Of a stretch of DNA of 38,798 bases, positions 34,011 to 38,798 are shown piece after piece. The position numbers and the translations under genes are program-made. Source of the stretch: Cecembia rubra (GTDB taxonomy: Bacteria; Bacteroidota; Bacteroidia; Cytophagales; Cyclobacteriaceae); contig NZ_PYGF01000020.1 of NCBI RefSeq assembly GCF_003014575.1, forward strand, positions 1 through 38,798, in the 5' to 3' direction. The stretch's first letter is position 1, and each line of letters begins with the position of its first letter. The notes beneath the pieces were generated by a model. The model saw only the letters and a program-made list of their open reading frames with translations, had not been told where the DNA came from and made no database searches.

Positions 34011-34041
34011 TGTAGCTGGTTAAAGTCCAAATCGCTTTTCA

Positions 34042-35229
34042 ATGAATAAGGAAAAACTTTTACTTTGGACCCTTGCGGCCATCAATTTTACCCACATCGT
34101 GGATTTCATGATTTTGATGCCTTTAGGTCCTCAGTTGATGAGGATTTTTGAAATCAGTCCAAGAGAATTTGGACTTCTTGTTTCCTCTTACACTTTCAGT
34201 GCGGGAATCAGTAGTTTTCTGGGGGCCTTTGTTTTGGATAAATATGACAGGAGAACCATTACTTTATGGGTTTTTTCTGGTTTCCTCATAGCTACACTGG
34301 CTTGTGCTTTGTCCCCTAATTATCCCATTTTATTGGCATCAAGAATTATTGCCGGTTTATTCGGAGGCCTTACCTCCGCTTTGATATTGGCCATTATTGG
34401 AGATGTGATACCTGACTCCAGAAGAGGAAGAGCAATGGGGTTGGTGATGGCTGCCTTTTCTGTGGCATCGGTTTTCGGTGTGCCATTCGGTTTGTTTATT
34501 GCTAGTGTTTCGAATTGGCATGCTCCATTTTTCTTTTTAGCGGTGATTTCTTTGGTCATTCTGTGGATGATTTACAATTACCTGCCCTCTATCACAGGGC
34601 ATTTGGAAAATGGTCAGGCAAAACCTAGTCCAGTTCAGGTAATAAAAAGAGTGACCAGCAATCCCAATCAAATGAAAGCCATTACCCTTACCATTATGAT
34701 GATGCTTGGACAGTTTATGATTATTCCATTCATCAGTCCGTATATGGTAGCTAATGTAGGGTTTACAGACATGGAGCTGACCTATATTTATATGGCAGGA
34801 GGATTGTTCACAATTTTTACCTCACCTTGGGTGGGGAAAATGACAGACATACATGGAAAGGTGAAAGTATTTGTGATTTTTATGTCACTGAATTTGATTC
34901 CTATTGGTGTTATTACCCAATTGGGACAGACCCCAATTCCCTATGTACTTTTGATTACTACCATGTTTTTTGTGACTTCTAATGGGAGAATGGTACCAGC
35001 TATGGCACTTATTACCGGAACGGCCAAGCCCGAGAACAGAGGTAGCTTTTTGAGTTTCAATTCTGCAGTTCAACAATTGTCGGCTGGTTTGGCGTCATTT
35101 GTGGCTGGATTGATTTTGACCGAGGGGATGAATGGAGAATTGATCAATTATAACTTTGTCGGATACATTGCGATTTTCCTCAGTGTTTTGTGTATCCCAT
35201 TAAGTAGAAGAATTAAAAGCATAGGTTAA
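34042..35229 (+). CDS. MFS transporter (DHA1/AraJ-like)
   Basis: This 395-aa twelve-helix major facilitator opens with INFTHIVDFMILMPLGPQL and has the motif-A equivalent SFLGAFVLDKYDRRTITLWVF, followed by GRAMGLVMAAFSVASVFGVPFG, the C-terminal half GKMTDIHGKVKVFV and RGSFLSFNSAVQQLSAGLASF. The general shape fits the drug/sugar-efflux DHA1 group (AraJ-like). Substrate unknown. It has its own predicted promoter and stands alone, with a long intergenic stretch downstream. Confidence 0.82.
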   Translation: MNKEKLLLWTLAAINFTHIVDFMILMPLGPQLMRIFEISPREFGLLVSSYTFSAGISSFLGAFVLDKYDRRTITLWVFSGFLIATLACALSPNYPILLASRIIAGLFGGLTSALILAIIGDVIPDSRRGRAMGLVMAAFSVASVFGVPFGLFIASVSNWHAPFFFLAVISLVILWMIYNYLPSITGHLENGQAKPSPVQVIKRVTSNPNQMKAITLTIMMMLGQFMIIPFISPYMVANVGFTDMELTYIYMAGGLFTIFTSPWVGKMTDIHGKVKVFVIFMSLNLIPIGVITQLGQTPIPYVLLITTMFFVTSNGRMVPAMALITGTAKPENRGSFLSFNSAVQQLSAGLASFVAGLILTEGMNGELINYNFVGYIAIFLSVLCIPLSRRIKSIG

Positions 35230-35710
35230 ATATTTTACAAAGATCTTTTTGTTTTAATTCCCAACTCTTGGAATAAATAGTTGACATTTTTGGGCATTTC
35301 CTGCACATTATCTGTTAGATCTTCCCTGATTTGATTTGATGATCTGGGAATATTTGTAGGTTGTTTTTAAGTCTTTTAAACCTAAAGCAAATGAATCATG
35401 GAAATAATAAAACATTTATTGGAAATGTTTTTAGCCTACAGCTTATAAATTCTATATCCAATCGAATTTTAATGATTTTAAATAAGTCAATAGGTATTCA
35501 GTTATTGCGTCGGATAATTGAAAATAGGGCACTTTTTTGCTAATAATAGCATCATTTTCCCGGAAATAGGAGTTCTAATTTGAGATTGAACCTATATATA
35601 TTCAAAAATAAAAGAACCTACTATTTCAATTTTCCCACCATGGTTTGAAGGGCTTAGTTCGGATTTTCCTGTTAAAAAATTACTTGGTATTGTTCTAATT
35701 GATGATTTGT
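35230..35710. other. Non-coding interval between the MFS gene and the LytTR regulator
   Basis: Nearly 480 AT-rich bases show no gene I would support. A 60-codon frame at 35361 has no family likeness or plausible start context. One 8-bp perfect hairpin with AT-rich stem (AAACATTT at 35410-35417 against AAATGTTT at 35423-35430), followed by TT, may be a weak terminator. No convincing promoter was found for the regulator. Confidence 0.4.
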
Positions 35711-36451
35711 ATGAATTTAAGTAGGTTGAGAATATTAATAGTTGAGGATGAACTTGTAATAGCAGAAGACTTGAAATGTATTATTGAAGAGTTAGGTCAT
35801 GATGTTTGCGGAGTTGCAAGGAATAGGGATGAAGCATTGGTCTTAATTGAGGAAAAAAAGCCCAATCTAGTTTTATTGGACATAAAGATCAATGGAGAGG
35901 TCGATGGTGTTGATCTTGCGGTTGAAATGAATGAAAAATTTAAGCTGTCATTTATCATAGTGACCTCCTCTATTGATCTTCAAACAATCAACCGGATAAA
36001 ATCAATAAAACCTTATGGATATTTGGTTAAGCCTTTTAATGAAAATGATATTGGAATGGGAATTGAATTAGCCAGGAAAAATTTTGCCAAAGAACATACG
36101 CAAGCGAAAAAGGATGAAGATTTTGGGGGGTACCTTTTTAAAGACAGTTTGTTTGTCAGAATAAATGGAGTACTTCAAAAAATCAAACACAAAGATATCA
36201 TTTACTTGGAAGCGGACGCCAATTATACTCAAATATATACAAGAGAAAAAAGGATTTTGGTACGTGCAACTTTGAAGGAACTGGAACAAAAACTGAGTAA
36301 TAGCCTATTTGCAAGAATTCACAAATCATTCATGATCAATTTGGAAGAAATAGAAGGAATACAAACAGATTTTATTCAGATTTCAGGAAAAGAAATTCCA
36401 ATTGGAAGAAACCAGTATAGCTGGCTTTTACGAAAGATTAAAATATTGTGA
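35711..36451 (+). CDS. LytTR-family response regulator
   Basis: Starting at the ATG 35711 (an ATG at 35702 and a TTG at 35699 are in frame), this is 246 aa. The receiver domain shows ILIVEDE (acidic pocket), the phosphoacceptor in LVLLDIKING (D57), IVTSSID and YLVKPFNEND (Lys). The C-terminal LytTR DNA-binding domain has SLFVRINGVLQKIKHKDIIYLEADANYTQIYT, RATLKELEQKL, ARIHKSFMINLEEIEGI and IPIGRNQYSWL. No histidine kinase lies adjacent, so it is an orphan in this window. Such regulators bind paired direct repeats and often act on nearby genes; the NRPS gene 460 bases downstream is the obvious neighbour. Confidence 0.9.
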   Translation: MNLSRLRILIVEDELVIAEDLKCIIEELGHDVCGVARNRDEALVLIEEKKPNLVLLDIKINGEVDGVDLAVEMNEKFKLSFIIVTSSIDLQTINRIKSIKPYGYLVKPFNENDIGMGIELARKNFAKEHTQAKKDEDFGGYLFKDSLFVRINGVLQKIKHKDIIYLEADANYTQIYTREKRILVRATLKELEQKLSNSLFARIHKSFMINLEEIEGIQTDFIQISGKEIPIGRNQYSWLLRKIKIL

Positions 36452-36912
36452 TGGGAAAACTTTTTTAGTGTCAAGGCTATTCTCATTTTTTAATTTCAAG
36501 GTCTCATTGAAATATAGATTTAATTTTTAATCCTGGATTTTTTGATGATTCCAAACAATGTCAAACAATGAAAACGGTTTATCAAGAAGATGGAGCATTT
36601 CTTATTTTTTACATTAACAGATTATACCTTTTCTTTTACAAAAATTGCTGCTTATTCCCTGAAACATGTTCCTAAGAAGGTAATGTAATTAGATTCATTT
36701 TAAAGTTTATTCCAACAAAGCTAATTAGAATGAATCATGAAAACGGCTGTTGAATTTTTTCAAAATTATTTAAAGGTCAGTGCTTCATATCATAAAATTC
36801 CGCCCGTAGACTGCTAATTCAATATTTAGCCACTTTGGAAAAAAGCTTTTGTTGGCGCTATAAATCATAAAAAATCCTGAAAATAATAAAGCTAATTTTT
36901 AAGCATTTCAAT
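36452..36912 (+). promoter_or_regulatory. Long leader before the NRPS gene with short direct repeats
   Basis: No gene is seen in this 461-base AT-rich interval. It contains ATGAAAACGG twice (36568-36577 and 36737-36746, 169 bases apart) and a tandem pair of near-identical decamers (CCAAACAATG then TCAAACAATG, 36551-36570). LytTR regulators use paired short direct repeats, so these are candidate operator elements, but I cannot match them to a proven site. No clear TAnnTTTG box was found. Confidence 0.35.
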
Positions 36913-38798
36913 ATGAAATTAGAAAATATCAATGGAATTCATCAGTTTTTCGAGGCTCAAGTTTCAATAAACCCAAATAATGTATCCCTGTGCTTTGAAG
37001 GTGAAGAACTAACCTATCTTAAAGTCAATAACCTTTCAAACCAATTGGCAAACCAATTGATTGCAAAAGGCCTTAAGAAGGGACAAATTGTAGGAATTTG
37101 TATGAAGCGCTCTTCAGAAATGATTTTCAGTATTCTGGCAATTTGGAAAGCTGGAGGAGTTTATTTACCACTAGATGCAGATTATCCCAAAGATAGATTG
37201 TCATTCATGGCAGAAGATGCTGCAATCGAATTTCTTCTTACCCATTTGGACTGCCGGGATACCATTGAAAAAGCATTTCAGGATTTCAGGGGAGAGGTAC
37301 TGGTTTGGGAGGATTTTTTAGGTGATTTGGATGCTTTTTCTGTGCAAAATTTAAATCTGGACATACAGGCTTCGGATCTTGCTTATATTATTTACACATC
37401 TGGCTCAACTGGCAGACCAAAAGGTGTTTTGCTTGAGCATAAGGGTCTGAATAACCTGGTAACTGTACAGACGGATCTTTTTGGTATTACTTCATCATCT
37501 AAGATACTTCAATTTGCCTCTATCAGCTTTGATACTTCCTTATGGGAGATTTTATTGGCGCTTTCCTCAGGAGCCTGTTTGGTATTGGCTAAGTCGCCTG
37601 GTTTGATGCTTGATGGAAGTCTTTCGAGGACTTTGAGGGATTATAAAGTTACTCATTTCACAGCACCCCCATCGGTTTTGGCGATTTTGGATCCTACTGA
37701 ATATCCGGCTTTGGAGGTTGTGGTCAGTGGTGGGGAAGCTCTGAAAAAAGAGATAGCCAACAGATGGGCGAGACTTAAGAAGTTATACAATGCTTATGGG
37801 CCTACTGAGGCAACAATAGAAGTGTTGGTTGCAGAAATTGATGCCGATATGGAAGTGATTTCCTTAGGTAAACCCCTCCCGAATACACGTATTTACATCC
37901 TTGATGAGGAGGGGATGCAAGTCCAGATTGGTGTTCCGGGAGAGCTTTGTATTGGAGGGATAGGACTAGCGAGAGGTTATCTGAACAGGCCTGATCTGAC
38001 TTCGGAGAAGTTTGTTGCCGATCCTTTCAGTCCGGGAGGGCGAATGTATCGTTCGGGCGACCTTGCCAGATGGCTACCGACAGGTGAGATCGAGTACCTG
38101 GGCAGGATTGACCAACAAGTGAAAATTCGCGGTTTCAGGATTGAGATGGGAGAGATTGAAAGTAATCTTCTTGAACTGCCTGGAATCAAAGATGTAGTTG
38201 TGACTTTACGACATACAGTGGACGGTCCAGATTTTCTCTGTGCCTACTATATTGCCAAAGAGGAGAAACCGGCCTTGGAATTACGGGATTTTCTATCCCT
38301 TAGACTTCCTGTCTATATGATTCCTGCCCGTTTTATGCAGATGCAGGAGTTTCCTCTCACTCCCAACGGAAAAATCGACAAAAAATCCCTTCCTGATCCG
38401 GGTGATACGGTCACTACAGGTGCTGAATTTATTGCCCCGTCGACCCAACTGGAAACAGTCATTGTCCGGCATTGGTCGCAGCTTTTGGGTCTGGATATGG
38501 AATCGATAAGTACCGTGGATAATTTCTTTGCCCTTGGGGGAGACTCTCTGAAGTCTGCGCAGCTTGCCGGCAGGCTTTCACAGGAAACACAAATCTTGGT
38601 ATCAGTCAGGGACATTTTTACAAAGCCCACGATAGCCGGCTTAGCTGTATTGATTGCTTCCAGGGAGCAGTCTGCCTCCTTACGGATCAGGAAGGCTCCT
38701 GTTCAGGAGAGTTATCCGCTGGCCTCGGCGCAGAAGCGGGTGTACCTTCATTCTTTACAGCAGGGAGAGGGCACTGTGCTGTACAATATGCCGTCAGT
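36913..38798 (+). CDS. Nonribosomal peptide synthetase, A-T-C..., 3' end beyond window
   Basis: The frame is open from ATG 36913 to the window edge (628 codons visible) with no stop. It starts directly with an adenylation domain (residues 1-500): LTYLKVNNLSNQLA, YIIYTSGSTGRPKGV (A3), FDTSLWEILL (A4), NAYGPTEATIEV (A5), YRSGDLARWLPTGEIEYLGRID (A7), RGFRIEMGEIE (A8) and PNGKIDKKSLP (A10, K487). The thiolation domain follows with FFALGGDSLKSA (Ser545 takes phosphopantetheine). Then a condensation domain opens with SYPLASAQKRVYLHSLQQ (C1 motif). Domain order A-T-C at the N-terminus fits a loading/first module. The specificity residues by alignment with GrsA are D T W T V G A I E and K. Product unknown. 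Confidence 0.93.
   Translation, partial: MKLENINGIHQFFEAQVSINPNNVSLCFEGEELTYLKVNNLSNQLANQLIAKGLKKGQIVGICMKRSSEMIFSILAIWKAGGVYLPLDADYPKDRLSFMAEDAAIEFLLTHLDCRDTIEKAFQDFRGEVLVWEDFLGDLDAFSVQNLNLDIQASDLAYIIYTSGSTGRPKGVLLEHKGLNNLVTVQTDLFGITSSSKILQFASISFDTSLWEILLALSSGACLVLAKSPGLMLDGSLSRTLRDYKVTHFTAPPSVLAILDPTEYPALEVVVSGGEALKKEIANRWARLKKLYNAYGPTEATIEVLVAEIDADMEVISLGKPLPNTRIYILDEEGMQVQIGVPGELCIGGIGLARGYLNRPDLTSEKFVADPFSPGGRMYRSGDLARWLPTGEIEYLGRIDQQVKIRGFRIEMGEIESNLLELPGIKDVVVTLRHTVDGPDFLCAYYIAKEEKPALELRDFLSLRLPVYMIPARFMQMQEFPLTPNGKIDKKSLPDPGDTVTTGAEFIAPSTQLETVIVRHWSQLLGLDMESISTVDNFFALGGDSLKSAQLAGRLSQETQILVSVRDIFTKPTIAGLAVLIASREQSASLRIRKAPVQESYPLASAQKRVYLHSLQQGEGTVLYNMPS

Noticed and set aside
35361-35543. 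60-codon frame between the MFS gene and the LytTR regulator.
   Set aside because: No family resemblance, strongly AT-driven composition (Ile/Leu/Asn/Arg), no ribosome-binding context, and it is isolated in a non-coding interval.

Overview
The window looks like a chromosomal stretch of a Bacteroidota bacterium, most likely order Cytophagales and probably a Cyclobacteriaceae-type genome (Algoriphagus/Belliella/Cyclobacterium-like). The evidence is an AT-rich coding style, several matches to the Bacteroidota -7 promoter box (TAnnTTTG), a very large secreted protein with a type IX secretion (CHU_C/gliding-motility-associated) C-terminal domain, a three-gene b558-type succinate dehydrogenase (sdhCAB), an ExbB-(small membrane protein)-ExbD-ExbD cluster, BF3164-like lipoprotein remains and a LytTR response regulator. 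The family-level placement is inference; no rRNA is present.

Layout. 1-225: decayed 3' end of an IS256-family transposase. 226-5837: housekeeping genes (secreted endonuclease/phosphatase-fold protein, flavin reductase-like protein, sppA, folK, fabD, DCC-family protein). 5834-8623: T9SS-type secreted protein. 8882-12285: sdhCAB with a promoter and a terminator. 12340-13703: gene-poor stretch and a BF3164-like lipoprotein gene broken by three frameshifts. 13840-16787: tight operon of sodium/solute symporter, GNAT acetyltransferase and ornithine/alanine racemase-like enzyme. 16890-20879: two related small outer-membrane beta-barrel genes flanking an oppositely oriented pair, a diheme cytochrome-like lipoprotein and a parallel beta-helix lipoprotein, which belong to families known to pair but of unknown function. 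20876-25830: ruvC, then a divergent operon of two membrane GT2 glycosyltransferases, a small acidic protein, a SpoIIE/PP2C phosphatase and a NodB-type deacetylase. 25984-27836: tatD and type I asparaginase. 27910-28510: tRNA-Ser(GGA) followed by a three-copy tandem array of about 171 bp. 28830-31114: ExbB/ExbD energy-transducing cluster. 31182-35229: UMF1-type MFS transporter, bifunctional NAD(P)HX repair enzyme, second MFS transporter. 35711-36451: LytTR response regulator. 36913 to the right edge: start of a nonribosomal peptide synthetase (A, T, start of C), running out of the window.

The most unusual structure is the tRNA-Ser array. Each unit begins with a copy of the last 16 nt of the tRNA, then the tRNA terminator hairpin, then an almost invariant core of roughly 120 bp. 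The array ends in a degenerate copy of the tRNA end, so it is bracketed as tandem att-bounded insertions would be, although each unit is far too small to encode a recombinase. The core also carries an inverted, imperfect copy of the tRNA T-arm/acceptor end, making a nested palindrome around the terminator. Second in interest are the beta-helix/diheme pair and the NRPS entering at the right edge behind an orphan LytTR regulator.
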